Below, piece by piece: positions 10,247-19,036 of a stretch of 64,000 nt of DNA (the stretch's first letter is position 1; each line of letters opens with the position of its first letter). Under the pieces are notes generated by a model. The model searched no databases. It was not told the origin of the DNA and saw only the letters and a list, made by a program, of their open reading frames with translations. The stretch is from Heliomicrobium gestii (GTDB taxonomy: Bacteria > Bacillota > Desulfitobacteriia > Heliobacteriales > Heliobacteriaceae): assembly GCF_009877435.1 (NCBI RefSeq), contig NZ_WXEX01000014.1, positions 48,244 through 112,243 of the forward strand. The letters run 5' to 3'. Both the position numbers and the translations under genes were made by a program.

Positions 10247-10603
10247 TCAGCGTTTTCCTCCGGGAAGCGCTTTTGGCGTCAGCGGCGTCGGCAGCACGGC
10301 GTCGATGGCGCCGATAACCAAAGCGGCGATCAGAGCGCCGATGACACTGGTCTTGATCGCATTCGGCACTAACAGTTGGCTCAGCCAGATGACCGCGGCG
10401 GAAACCAAAAATCCGACGATGCCACGGTGCATGCTGGTGATCCGATCGCCGAAAACGGCTTCCGCCGCGTAACCCAACAGGGCGATGACCAGTGCGGCCA
10501 CGATGGCTCCGATGATGCCATTGATGACAAAATAGGGGATAAACCAACTGGCCACCAGAAGCACGACGGCGGAGACGAGAAAACGGACGACCATTGATAA
10601 CAT
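10247..10603 (-). CDS. Small integral membrane protein, holin-like/YvlD-like, with internal duplication
   Basis: 118 residues from ATG at 10603, with GGAGG twelve bases upstream. A longer form to 10675 is possible. The sequence has four hydrophobic segments forming two similar halves: FLVSAVVLLVASW...IIGAIVAALVIALLG and FLVSAAVIWLSQL...VIGALIAALVIGAID, so it arose by duplication of a two-helix unit. Such proteins are often called phage holin family (four-helix) proteins in Firmicutes, but no phage gene is nearby and the true role is unknown. It lies 73 bases upstream of spoIIP in the same direction, separated by a hairpin. Confidence 0.7.
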   Translation of the reverse strand: MLSMVVRFLVSAVVLLVASWFIPYFVINGIIGAIVAALVIALLGYAAEAVFGDRITSMHRGIVGFLVSAAVIWLSQLLVPNAIKTSVIGALIAALVIGAIDAVLPTPLTPKALPGGKR

Positions 10604-10733
10604 GATGCGCTGGTTCCTCCTTTTTTGGAACGTTTCTCCCATAGTTTCTCCTCGTCGGCCCAATTCATTCATCAACCAACTTCTTTTGCATCGCCCAAAC
10701 GAGTCATATTCTGGCTGGACCGCAAAGTCTTTC

Positions 10734-10762
10734 TTGCATCTGTCTCTTTCACATGGTAAAAT
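10734..10762 (+). promoter_or_regulatory. Promoter of rpsT
   Basis: TTGCAT (10734-10739), 17 spacer bases, TAAAAT (10757-10762), about 33 bases before the rpsT start. Confidence 0.7.
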
Positions 10763-10794
10763 GACTTTTGTTGAGTGGCAAGGAGGTGAGGAGT

Positions 10795-11061
10795 GTGCCC
10801 AATATCAAATCAGCGATCAAGCGGGTCAAGATCGCCCGTGAGCGGACGTTGAAGAACGCCTCTGCCCGTTCGGCGCTGCGGACGACGCTTAAGCGTTTCG
10901 AAGCTGCGCTGGCCTCCGCCGACGTGGACAATGCTCGCGCCGCCCTTGCCAAGGCTGTCCGGGCTCTCGATAAAGCCGCCGCCAAAGGTTTGATCCACAA
11001 GAATACGGCGTCTCGGAAGAAGTCCCGTATCTCGAAGCGTTTCAACAAGGCTGCGGTTTAA
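10795..11061 (+). CDS. rpsT: 30S ribosomal protein S20
   Basis: 88 residues from GTG at 10795, placed seven bases after AAGGAGGTGAG. The mature start PNIKSAIKRVK and the basic helical C-terminus KNTASRKKSRISKRFNKA are typical of S20, which binds 16S rRNA helices 9 and 44 early in 30S assembly. An upstream in-frame ATG (10768) would place the ribosome site inside the protein and is rejected. It is a single-gene unit between its own promoter and terminator, next to the divergent small membrane protein gene and convergent holA. Confidence 0.97.
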   Translation: MPNIKSAIKRVKIARERTLKNASARSALRTTLKRFEAALASADVDNARAALAKAVRALDKAAAKGLIHKNTASRKKSRISKRFNKAAV

Positions 11062-11110
11062 GGGCGCCACTGTCCGACGGGCAGTTGTTATGGTACGTTA
11101 AAGGGTGTTA

Positions 11111-11144
11111 AAAAGGGAGATCGGTTCAACCGGTCTCCCTTTTG
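11111..11144 (+). terminator. Rho-independent terminator after rpsT
   Basis: GGGAGATCGGTT, a short loop, then AACCGGTCTCCC followed by TTTTGT. The preceding AAAA run makes it usable in both directions, so it could also stop holA transcripts arriving on the minus strand. Confidence 0.85.
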
Positions 11145-11170
11145 TCATGCCCTTTTTTGTTTTTCCTTCG

Positions 11171-12277
11171 CTATGCCCTTCGGTTCGCCAGCGGTCTCCC
11201 CTCCCCGGCAAAGGCGAGCAGGCACAGTTCCAACGTCTGCTGAGCCTCGCCGGCGCCCGTTTTGATCGACACATCGGCGGCCGTCAGGCGGTGATAGAGA
11301 CGGCGCAGTTCCTCCCGGGGAAAGCGATCGGCCTGGCTCTCCAGCTTGCGGACGATCCCGGCGGGCAATTTCATCTCCCTCGCCCAATCGTTCTTGCGCA
11401 ACCCTGTGGCGGCCAGTTCCTTCAGGCGCAACAACTGCCGCACATGGCGAATGATCAAAAAGAGCAGCGGGATGGGGTGCTGGCCGTTGCGGACGAGGTC
11501 GCGGGCGATGCGCAAGGCATCGTCAACGCGGCCGTCGCCGAGGGCGTCGGCGATGGCGAAAACATTGTCTTCCGGCGTGGCCGGGACGAGGCGGCGCACC
11601 CGTTCCGGCGTCACCCGCCGCTTCGGCGACGGCTCACCGAGAAAGTTGCGCAGTTTTTCCATCTCCAGGACCAGCCGGCCCAGATCGTCGCCAACACGAT
11701 CGACAAGCAGGCGCAGCGCTTCCGCCTCAAAGGGCAGTTGCATCGCCGTGGCTCGCTGGGCCGCCCAATTCCGCAGGTCCGAATCGGACAGCTTCTTGAT
11801 CTCCACCGCCTGTCCGGCCTTTTCGATGGTTTTATAGAGACGTTTTCGCTTATCGACACCCGAAGGCGAGAAAAAGACGAGGCATGTCGTCGGCGACGGC
11901 GAGGCGAAGTAGTGCAACAGCGGCGCCTCCGGCTCGGCCGCTTTGGCTCGGCTGGCCCCCTTGCCTTTGCCCGGCGCCGCTCCCTCCCCGTCAGTTCCGT
12001 CAGAACCGCGCGGAGCGCGCAACAGCGGCGTGTCACGGACGATGACGAGACGCCGTTCGGCCATGAAGGGCGGTGTCTGCGCCGCTTCGGCGATCGACTC
12101 TGCCGTGGCGTCCCCCTCCAGGCGGTCAATATTGAATTCGCCTCCCGGCTGACTGGCGAAACGGTCCGTCAACGTTTCGACGATCTCGCCCATCAGAAAG
12201 GGCTCATCACCGAAGATGAGATAGACCGAAGCATAAACATCCCGCTGGAGTGTCGCCTTGAAACCGGCATAATCCAT
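11171..12277 (-). CDS. holA: DNA polymerase III delta subunit (clamp loader)
   Basis: 368 residues from ATG at 12277. A longer in-frame start at 12364 gives no family sequence. The N-terminus has YLIFGDEPFLMGEIVETL (typical holA start around residues 18-35), a degenerate AAA+ domain, and a C-terminal collar domain with ALRIARDLVRNGQHPIPLLF and YHRLTAADVSIKTG. Delta opens the beta sliding clamp during loading. It faces rpsT tail to tail and is divergent from the CotS-like gene by 92 bases. The comEC-holA-rpsT grouping is normal in Firmicutes, although comEC here is on the opposite strand. An Arg/Gly/Glu insertion near residue 100 is lineage-specific. Confidence 0.93.
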   Translation of the reverse strand: MDYAGFKATLQRDVYASVYLIFGDEPFLMGEIVETLTDRFASQPGGEFNIDRLEGDATAESIAEAAQTPPFMAERRLVIVRDTPLLRAPRGSDGTDGEGAAPGKGKGASRAKAAEPEAPLLHYFASPSPTTCLVFFSPSGVDKRKRLYKTIEKAGQAVEIKKLSDSDLRNWAAQRATAMQLPFEAEALRLLVDRVGDDLGRLVLEMEKLRNFLGEPSPKRRVTPERVRRLVPATPEDNVFAIADALGDGRVDDALRIARDLVRNGQHPIPLLFLIIRHVRQLLRLKELAATGLRKNDWAREMKLPAGIVRKLESQADRFPREELRRLYHRLTAADVSIKTGAGEAQQTLELCLLAFAGEGRPLANRRA

Positions 12278-12369
12278 GGACCCACCCGCCTTTCTGCAGA
12301 CCCTTCGGGACCGCTCTTCATATATTGTAAAACGAAATCGCGCAAAGGCAAGAGCAGGGGGCAAGGTGG

Positions 12370-13512
12370 TTGCAGCCGTTGACAGAGACAGCGGAACAAC
12401 TGGTCGATATGATCTGGCGAGAGTATGGCCTGCATGTCCGGGCGATCCAGCGGCTGGCCCCTGTCTGGCGCTTGGAAAGCGACCTGGGCCCCCTCTGTTT
12501 AAAAAGAGTGGCCTATGACGAGGGGAAACTGCGCTTCATCTGCTTGGCCATGGAGCACCTGCGCAGGGAAGGCTTTTCCCGCTCGCCCGAATTGCTCCCC
12601 GCGCGGCGAGGACGCCGGTGGCTCCCCCATCAGGATGTCCACGGCGAAGGTTGGTTGTTCTTGACCGACTGGGTCGCCGACCGTCCCTGCGACTTTCTGG
12701 AGGAAGGGCATATCGCGGCGGCTACAACGACTTTGGCCGAGTTCCATCAGTACGCAAAGGGCTTTGACGGGCCGGGCTTGTCTCGCCGGCGCGCCCATTG
12801 GCAACGGTGGCCTCGCTTGCTGGCCGGTCGAACAGCTGATCTGAATCGCTATGCCGCCATGGACGAGGGAACGCTGGCGGAGCAGGAACTGTTGAAAGCG
12901 GCTGTGCAGCAGGCCCAATTGGCGGTGACTGTGCTCGATAAATCACAGTATCGTCGCCTGGCGGCGGAAGCCTGCGCGGAAAAGTCATTTGTCCACCGCG
13001 ATGTGGCCGCCCGCAATTTTGTCCTCAATTACCGGGACGAAGCCAACCTGATCGATTTTGACTACTGCCGTTGGGACCTGCGCCTCGCCGATGTGGCCCG
13101 TCTCCTTGACCGGACGCTGCGCAGCCACCGCTGGTCTTTTTCGCTGGGACAGCGGATCCTGTCCGTTTACGAGGAGACTTCCCCCTTACACCCCGACGAA
13201 TACCCCGTCCTGCTCGCCTTGCTGATCTTCCCGCAGCGGTTCTGGCGCCTCTGCCGCCGCCGCTATGAGGGCCTCCTCTTCGATAGAACCGCCTTCCGCC
13301 GCGACCTGCGGCAATGGCAGGGGGAGCAGCGACAGAAGAGCGGCTTTCTCCGCCGGTTTGCCGAAGAATACTGCTGGGGGTTTTTGCATCGCCATGATTT
13401 CAATTCCCTTTCCGATGGGGCGACGATCGCCGGTGAAAGCGATACAATGGGGCTGCCCTATCAACTCGATCTATACAAGCGCTTCTTTCCCCAACCAGGT
13501 TACCGAAACTGA
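12370..13512 (+). CDS. CotS-family spore coat kinase-like protein
   Basis: 380 residues with an aminoglycoside-phosphotransferase/CotS fold. The nucleotide loop region is followed by LCLKRVAY (the ATP-binding Lys) near residue 42, the catalytic loop FVHRDVAARNFVLNY (H-x-D-x4-N) near residue 215 and the metal-binding LIDFDYCRWD near residue 235. CotS-type proteins (CotS, CotI, YsxE) are kinase relatives found in the spore coat or acting on coat proteins. The start is uncertain: TTG at 12370 has GGTGG directly before it, so a later start is possible. It is divergent from holA and 132 bases upstream of comEC on the same strand. Confidence 0.82.
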   Translation: MQPLTETAEQLVDMIWREYGLHVRAIQRLAPVWRLESDLGPLCLKRVAYDEGKLRFICLAMEHLRREGFSRSPELLPARRGRRWLPHQDVHGEGWLFLTDWVADRPCDFLEEGHIAAATTTLAEFHQYAKGFDGPGLSRRRAHWQRWPRLLAGRTADLNRYAAMDEGTLAEQELLKAAVQQAQLAVTVLDKSQYRRLAAEACAEKSFVHRDVAARNFVLNYRDEANLIDFDYCRWDLRLADVARLLDRTLRSHRWSFSLGQRILSVYEETSPLHPDEYPVLLALLIFPQRFWRLCRRRYEGLLFDRTAFRRDLRQWQGEQRQKSGFLRRFAEEYCWGFLHRHDFNSLSDGATIAGESDTMGLPYQLDLYKRFFPQPGYRN

Positions 13513-13622
13513 CGTCATCGCGCTTCCATCTTTGTTTCTTTGCGCCGACAAGCAGTCCTTGATTAGCGAAGTTTATTTTTTCTTTATTTAGAAATAAAAG
13601 GGATTGAATGGGCTTATGTAGA

Positions 13623-13668
13623 AAAAACCACCGGGGGTGTCGCCGTGAAGCGTCCTTTGGTGGTTTTT
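13623..13668 (+). promoter_or_regulatory. Inverted repeat enclosing the comEC ribosome site and start codon
   Basis: Arms AAAAACCACC (13623-13632) and GGTGGTTTTT (13659-13668) are perfect complements. The 26-base loop holds the GGGGGTG ribosome site and the GTG start (13645). As RNA it would be a hairpin followed by a U-rich end, so it could attenuate transcription or limit translation of comEC. Confidence 0.6.
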
Positions 13669-16320
13669 GTCTGCCTCTATGGCTTTGGCATCGCACTGGG
13701 CCTGTTTGGTCACGAAATAAGGACCTATCCCCTGTCTGGCGAAACGGTGCAGATGGGCTTGGCGCTGGCGGTAAGCGGGGTCGCCATGCTTGTTTGGGGG
13801 GACCGGCATCTGTTCACCCGATCGACACCCCACCGACCGCCGGCACTCTGGCAACGATCTGCCTTTTACAGCGCCATCATCGTCTTTGGCGCCGCCTTCA
13901 CTTTCCTGACCGCACAACCCCGCTCCGAGCTGTATGCTCTACTGGAACAGACAGTCACCCTGTCTGGAAGGGTCGAACAAATCCTCTCCAATGACTCGCC
14001 TCTGGTCATGGATCTGCGGACCATCGAAGGCGAACAGATCCGCGTCCGCTCCCAGCGCGCGCCGTCGGGGACGGAGATTCATCCCTTTGAGTGGGTCGAG
14101 GTGACCGGACAATTGCGCTTGCCGGCGGAACGGCGCAACCCCGGCGACTTTGACTATCGGGCCTACCTCTGGCGGCAAGGCGTCGCTGTAGAACTGTACT
14201 GCCGAAACAGTGACGCCGTCGGGCGTCTTCGTTCCCTTTTGTCGGAGAACGCGGGGGAGATCGCCGTCGAACGGAATGGTGATTTTTCCCGTACAGGCAT
14301 CGTCGAAAAGATCGCTGGGGCCGCCTACAGCCTGCGCCGACAGATGGAGGTCTTTCTGGAAGGACGCCTGCCGCGGGATAGCGCGGCCATCATCAAGGGC
14401 ATTCTCTTCGGCGGCCAAGGCGACTTGTCAGAGGAGGATCGCCAGGTCTATCGCGTCACCGGCGTCGCCCATGCCTTTGCTGTGTCCGGCTCCAACATCG
14501 CCGTCATCGCCGGGACAGTGTTGACGATGCTGCGCGGCGGAAGGCGGTGGCAAGCCCCCCTCTGGCCAAGCATCGCCGTGACATCGGCGGCCATCGTATT
14601 CTACGGTTTTATGACCGGCTTTCCCGCTTCCGTGCAGCGGGCCTTGCTGATGGCCCTGGGCGGACTCCTGGCTTACGGATTCCAGCGCAACGTCGACGGG
14701 CCCACCCTGCTGGCCTCGGCCGCCTTGCCCATCCTTCTCGTCAATCCCCTCATGCTCGCCGATCCCGGCTTTCAACTGTCCTTCGCCGCCACCTGGGGCA
14801 TCCTCTACCTCTTCCCTCCGTTGCATCAAACCGTTCAACCCGTCGGACAGCGCCTTGCGCAGACCCTTGAGCAACGATTTGCCACCTTGGGCAGCGCCTT
14901 GGGCAAGGCGTTGACCCTGCTCCTTGACACCCTGCTCGTCTCCCTGGCAGCTCAGTTGGCCCTGTCCCCCCTCTGCCTGTACTACTTCAATCTCTTCTCC
15001 GTCTCGGGCCTGCTGGCCAACATCGCCAGCGGCGCGATCATCGCCCTGGTGACGATCCTGGGCTTCCTTTCCTTTCTGCTGCTGCCCTTCTGGCCCGCCG
15101 GCGCGCTGAGTTTTTCCCTCGTCTCAGCCGTCTCCGTCGACCTTTTGAATTTTTTCCTGCGCCGTCTCGCTGAAGTGCCGGGCGCCGCCCTGACCGTTGC
15201 GACCCCATCTCCCCTGCTGATGGTCGCCTATTACCTCGCTGTTATCTTTTTTCGCGAGAGCCTCGCCGGGCACGTCCGCCCCAAAGATGCCGCCCGAGTC
15301 CACGACTGGACCGTCCGGTCGGCGCCTTTTCTCATCATTCTTTTTCTGGGCTATCGTCTATTGGCCCCGGCCGAACTGCTGGTCACCTTCATCGATGTCG
15401 GACAGGGCGACGGCATCCTGATTGAAACACCGGGCGGCAAAAGGGTGCTGGTGGACACGCCGGGACCACCACTGCTCGCCATGGGAAGCGCAGAGGATAG
15501 GTCGAAAAAAGCCTTTGATCCCGGGGAGAAGATCGTGGCTCCCTTCTTTCACCGCAAAGGCATCACCCGGTTGGACCTGGTCGTCAATACCCATGCCGAT
15601 CAGGATCACATCGGGGGCCTGCCCTACTTGTTGTCCGAATTTCCCGTGGGTCAATTGGCGCTCTCCCCCCCGCCCGGCGCAGCGCCCCCGGCTTACCTGA
15701 CGTTGGAGGAAGTGGCGACGCGACAGCAGGTCACTGTCGTAAAGTCACCGGAACCGGGAGTGGACATCAGCCCCGATCCGGCAGTCCGCATGATCGTCCT
15801 TTTCCCATCGCCTGATTCGCCGCCCCAGACAACGAACGACTCCTCCCTGGTGCTCCTGGTCGAGTACGGCCAGTGTCGCCTGTTGCTGACGGGCGATCTG
15901 GAGCGGGAAGGCCAAGCCTATTTGGCCGCCCAATACGCCGGGGAGTTCTTTCCCCTCACCGCCGGTGTGGTCAAGATTCCCCATCACGGCAGCCGTCACA
16001 ACCTGGAACCGTCGCTCATGGCCGCCCTCGGTGAACTGGACCTCGCCGTCGTATCGGTCGGCCGCAACACCTTCGGCCATCCCGCGCCGGAAATCCTGCA
16101 ACGCTGGGGGGAACAGTGCGCCGAGGTGTTGCGCACAGACACCTGTGGCGCTGTTATCGCAACAGGCGACGGCGAACAGTGGCATTGGCGGACAACTCGC
16201 TGGGAAAAGCCCGCTTACGGCTCGACCAACCGAACCCACAAGGCGTCATTGGTCATGCCGCCCTCGGTGCGCCTGCCAAAGAGGGGCGATACGGCATTGA
16301 GCAGCGGTACGGAACCGTAA
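13645..16320 (+). CDS. comEC: ComEC/Rec2 DNA-uptake channel
   Basis: 891 residues from GTG. Order of domains: N-terminal membrane helices with an OB-like DUF4131 region (about 30-200), the Competence membrane domain (about 240-530, with GVAHAFAVSGSNIAV and GFPASVQRALLM), and a C-terminal metallo-beta-lactamase-like domain (about 580-850) with DVGQGDGILIETPGGKRVLV and the metal motif NTHADQDHIGG. ComEC carries single-stranded DNA across the membrane during transformation, and the C-terminal domain is thought to degrade the other strand. The last 35 residues lie beyond the domain and are encoded by DNA that overlaps the convergent gene by 106 bases. Confidence 0.95.
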   Translation: MKRPLVVFVCLYGFGIALGLFGHEIRTYPLSGETVQMGLALAVSGVAMLVWGDRHLFTRSTPHRPPALWQRSAFYSAIIVFGAAFTFLTAQPRSELYALLEQTVTLSGRVEQILSNDSPLVMDLRTIEGEQIRVRSQRAPSGTEIHPFEWVEVTGQLRLPAERRNPGDFDYRAYLWRQGVAVELYCRNSDAVGRLRSLLSENAGEIAVERNGDFSRTGIVEKIAGAAYSLRRQMEVFLEGRLPRDSAAIIKGILFGGQGDLSEEDRQVYRVTGVAHAFAVSGSNIAVIAGTVLTMLRGGRRWQAPLWPSIAVTSAAIVFYGFMTGFPASVQRALLMALGGLLAYGFQRNVDGPTLLASAALPILLVNPLMLADPGFQLSFAATWGILYLFPPLHQTVQPVGQRLAQTLEQRFATLGSALGKALTLLLDTLLVSLAAQLALSPLCLYYFNLFSVSGLLANIASGAIIALVTILGFLSFLLLPFWPAGALSFSLVSAVSVDLLNFFLRRLAEVPGAALTVATPSPLLMVAYYLAVIFFRESLAGHVRPKDAARVHDWTVRSAPFLIILFLGYRLLAPAELLVTFIDVGQGDGILIETPGGKRVLVDTPGPPLLAMGSAEDRSKKAFDPGEKIVAPFFHRKGITRLDLVVNTHADQDHIGGLPYLLSEFPVGQLALSPPPGAAPPAYLTLEEVATRQQVTVVKSPEPGVDISPDPAVRMIVLFPSPDSPPQTTNDSSLVLLVEYGQCRLLLTGDLEREGQAYLAAQYAGEFFPLTAGVVKIPHHGSRHNLEPSLMAALGELDLAVVSVGRNTFGHPAPEILQRWGEQCAEVLRTDTCGAVIATGDGEQWHWRTTRWEKPAYGSTNRTHKASLVMPPSVRLPKRGDTALSSGTEP

Positions 16321-17366
16321 AGCCTGCCGTTGACAAGGGTGATGGCATCAACGTCGTCACCGGGATTGGTCGGCTGGTAGTTGCTGATCCAACCGTAACC
16401 GTCGCCGGCGTAGAAATAGATGAACCCGGCCCCATAGGGCTCTCCTGGCTTGCTTTCACCAGCGACTCCCCGGACGACGAGGCTCCCCCGAACCGGATCG
16501 TAGAGGATCGCTGAATCCGGAATCCCCCATGCCTTCAGGTACTCCATGATGTCAAAGCGGCTCTTCTGGTTGACAGGATCGACGACAAGTGAAACAGAAG
16601 GCGTTCGCGAGGTTTTCTCGTCGCCGCCCATGTCCATCAACTTCATCTGACGCTGTCCCTGAAGCAGTGTCACCTGCTGAGCCGAAGGCCTTTGCGGGGC
16701 AGGCACAGTCTTCCACGTTCTGACAGTGAACGCTTTATCGACGCCATCCCAAGCAACCATCCCCCCGAGCGCCTGGGCTGCCGCCCGGTAGGGAACCATC
16801 AACCGGTCATTGACGATGCGCGGCTCAGCGTCCAACGCGCCTGCTTGCCCACCGTTTACCTGCATGTCAGTGCGCCCCAGGTTGATCAAAAGGGTGTCTT
16901 GGGCTCCACCAGCGGCAGGGCGACGGATGCTCACCTGTTCGACCCCGCCGGAGGCATTTCTGGTGTAGTTGATGTCCCCATCGGCGATGCCGAGGCTGTA
17001 GGCCAGATATCGCAATGGCATCAACACCCGTCCCGCCTGCTCATCAACCAAGGGCGCCGAATCCATACCGTTGCGTTTGCCGTTGACTTCGAAATAGTTG
17101 CGTCCGATATAGAACCTTGCCGTCAACACTTTATCGGGATCAGACATCGATGTTGGCGCCGTCGCCGGTGCAGTTGCCCTTGGGTCGCTCATTTTTATGG
17201 CTTGCGGCAACGCCGTGGAATCTATCGGGTCGGTTGATCCTTCAGGCTGCGATGCCAGCGCCGCCGTCACAGCGCTGCCAAACGTCAGAGCGACGCCAAG
17301 CGACGTCACGGCGATCGCTTGCGTCCATGGGTTCCCCTTGAAGAGTCGATGCATGCTGTCGTCCAT
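16215..17366 (-). CDS. Secreted protein with copper amine oxidase N-terminal-like (stalk) domain
   Basis: 383 residues from ATG at 17366. The AGGAAGG site is only one base from this ATG, so the ATG at 17354 may be the real start. The N-terminus HRLFKG...AIAVTSLGVALTFG...ALA is a signal peptide. Residues about 80-230 hold the repeated beta-rich Copper amine oxidase N-domain pattern (FEVNGKRNGMDSAPLVDEQ, RVLMPLRYLAYSLG, RLMVPYRAAAQALGG), common in exported Firmicute proteins and not itself an oxidase. The C-terminal part resembles a second beta domain. Likely cell-wall or outside location; exact role unknown. Its 3' end overlaps comEC by 106 bases. Confidence 0.75.
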   Translation of the reverse strand: MDDSMHRLFKGNPWTQAIAVTSLGVALTFGSAVTAALASQPEGSTDPIDSTALPQAIKMSDPRATAPATAPTSMSDPDKVLTARFYIGRNYFEVNGKRNGMDSAPLVDEQAGRVLMPLRYLAYSLGIADGDINYTRNASGGVEQVSIRRPAAGGAQDTLLINLGRTDMQVNGGQAGALDAEPRIVNDRLMVPYRAAAQALGGMVAWDGVDKAFTVRTWKTVPAPQRPSAQQVTLLQGQRQMKLMDMGGDEKTSRTPSVSLVVDPVNQKSRFDIMEYLKAWGIPDSAILYDPVRGSLVVRGVAGESKPGEPYGAGFIYFYAGDGYGWISNYQPTNPGDDVDAITLVNGRLYGSVPLLNAVSPLFGRRTEGGMTNDALWVRLVEP

Positions 17367-17650
17367 TCCTTCCTGTGGAAACAGGGCCAGGCGCCAAAAC
17401 CCCTTTGATTCGGCGATTCCTTTCGGTATCCAGTATGCCATGCTTCCAAAAAAAATTAAGCCTTCCATTCTGTTTCTTTTTAAAGCTTACCTTAGGCATG
17501 GTGGTTTCGTAAATAAATAAAAAATGGAAGCCCATTGGATAAATGTCGGCTCCCATTGAATCAAGCGCTTCGGCCCATTCCCTATGCCCATTATGTAGCG
17601 GCCCTTCGCCCGCCTGTTCACCTTGGAAAGAATCTGCCAACAGGAGGCGC

Positions 17651-18112
17651 TCAAGACGAACTCTCTTCCCGTTGACAGTCGCGGCAATAGCCGAATATCT
17701 CAAAGGTGTGTCCCAGCACATGAAAGTCCTCGCGCCGGGCCATCTCCTCAGCCCTCTCCTGCATGGGGCAATAGGGCAGACAGACCGATTTGCCGCAGGT
17801 GACGCAGACCAGGTGGTGGTGGTGTGGCCGCCCATCCAGTTCGTACCGGGCGCCCTCTTTGCCCTGCTGGCTGATCAGGCTGACCACGCCTAGGTCACAG
17901 AGCACCTTCAGGTTGCGGTACACCGTATCAGCGCTCATATCGGGGTAGCTCTCACGCAAGCGATCGACCATTTCCTTCACCGAAAGGGGCCGGTTCGCCT
18001 CGATCAAAGCGCCAATCACCGCCCGCCGTTGGGGGGTAAACTTGTATCCCTTAACCTTGAGCAGTTCAAGGACATCCTCGGCTTGCCTCTGTATCCTCTC
18101 GTCTGACGTCAT
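17651..18112 (-). CDS. Fur-family metal regulator, probably Zur
   Basis: 153 residues from ATG at 18112, with GGAGGCGTC directly upstream. A TTG seven codons earlier is less likely. The N-terminal winged helix has KFTPQRRAVIGAL and SADTVYRNLKVLCDLG; the C-terminal metal domain has HHHHLVCVTCGK and a second Cys pair in GYCRDCQ, which form the structural zinc site of Fur proteins. It lies 52 bases after a znuB-like permease gene in one operon with the ATPase gene. This context points to Zur (zinc), though Mn or Fe control cannot be excluded from sequence alone. A candidate operator is at 19907-19926. Confidence 0.85.
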   Translation of the reverse strand: MTSDERIQRQAEDVLELLKVKGYKFTPQRRAVIGALIEANRPLSVKEMVDRLRESYPDMSADTVYRNLKVLCDLGVVSLISQQGKEGARYELDGRPHHHHLVCVTCGKSVCLPYCPMQERAEEMARREDFHVLGHTFEIFGYCRDCQREESSS

Positions 18113-18164
18113 GACGCCTCCTCTATCCCGCAATGGGCCCGCAAGAAATCCTGTTCAGGTCGGT

Positions 18165-19025
18165 TCAACGATTGGTCAGCCCCCGCAGCGAAGCGGCTTC
18201 TTGGGACGAGCGCCGGAGAAAGCGCTCAACAACAGTTCGCAAGGCGATGGTTGCCACCAGCAAGAAAGCCGCCAGTAAGACGATGGTTCCTCCGGGGGCC
18301 AGATCATAATAATAGGACGCTGCTAATCCCAGGCTGACTTCAACCAGTCCATAGGCCAGGGCCAGCCAGAGGGCGGCCCGGAAACTGCGCGCCACCTGCA
18401 GACTGGCGGCGACAGGCAAAACCAGCATCGACGAGACGAGCAGGATGCCCACGATCCGCATGGAGGCGGCCACGACGAGAGCCGTCAACACCATGATCAA
18501 CAGGTTAAGGGCGTTGACCGGCAAACCGCTGAGCCGCGCCTTCTCCTCGTTTAAGGTGATGTAGAAAAACCGGTGGTAAAACAGTCCGACGGTCAACAGC
18601 ACGGTGAGGCTGACAGCGGCCAGAATGGTCAAATCGCGGTCATTGACAGCGACGATGCTGCCGAAGAGATAGCTTAGGACATCGGAGGAAGCCGACTTTT
18701 TCATGCTCAACAGGATAACCGCCAAAGCGACGCCGCCGGACAGGAAGACGGCGATGGAGATCTCCGCATAGTTTTGAAAGCGTCGGCGCAGCTTTTCCAG
18801 ACCCAAAACCGCCACGATCGAAAAACCGAGGGCCATCAAGGGCGGATAAACGCCAAGGAGCATCCCCCCGGCGACACCGGCCAGGGAAACGTGGGAGATC
18901 GTGTCGCCGATGAGAGATAGGCGACGCAGCACCAGAAAAAGACCGATCACTGGGCAGATGACGGCGACCATGATACCCGCCAGGAGCGCGCGAACCATAA
19001 AATCGTGTTGGAGCATTTCAGGCAT
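18165..19025 (-). CDS. znuB: Zinc/manganese ABC transporter permease (ZnuB type)
   Basis: 286 residues with eight to nine predicted membrane helices. The ABC-3 family landmarks SLIGDTISHVSLAGVAGGML (about 36-55) and ILLVSSMLVLPVAASLQVA (about 192-210) are clear. It forms the membrane channel for the ATPase encoded just upstream (11-base gap). No periplasmic-type metal-binding lipoprotein gene (ZnuA) is present in the window, so the binding protein must be encoded elsewhere. The tail SSQEAASLRGLTNR is cytoplasmic. Confidence 0.9.
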   Translation of the reverse strand: MPEMLQHDFMVRALLAGIMVAVICPVIGLFLVLRRLSLIGDTISHVSLAGVAGGMLLGVYPPLMALGFSIVAVLGLEKLRRRFQNYAEISIAVFLSGGVALAVILLSMKKSASSDVLSYLFGSIVAVNDRDLTILAAVSLTVLLTVGLFYHRFFYITLNEEKARLSGLPVNALNLLIMVLTALVVAASMRIVGILLVSSMLVLPVAASLQVARSFRAALWLALAYGLVEVSLGLAASYYYDLAPGGTIVLLAAFLLVATIALRTVVERFLRRSSQEAASLRGLTNR

Positions 19026-19036
19026 GCCTTTTCCTC

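Noticed and set aside
10247..10603. Holin of a phage lysis cassette
   Set aside because: No endolysin or phage gene nearby; it is a duplicated two-helix protein next to spoIIP.
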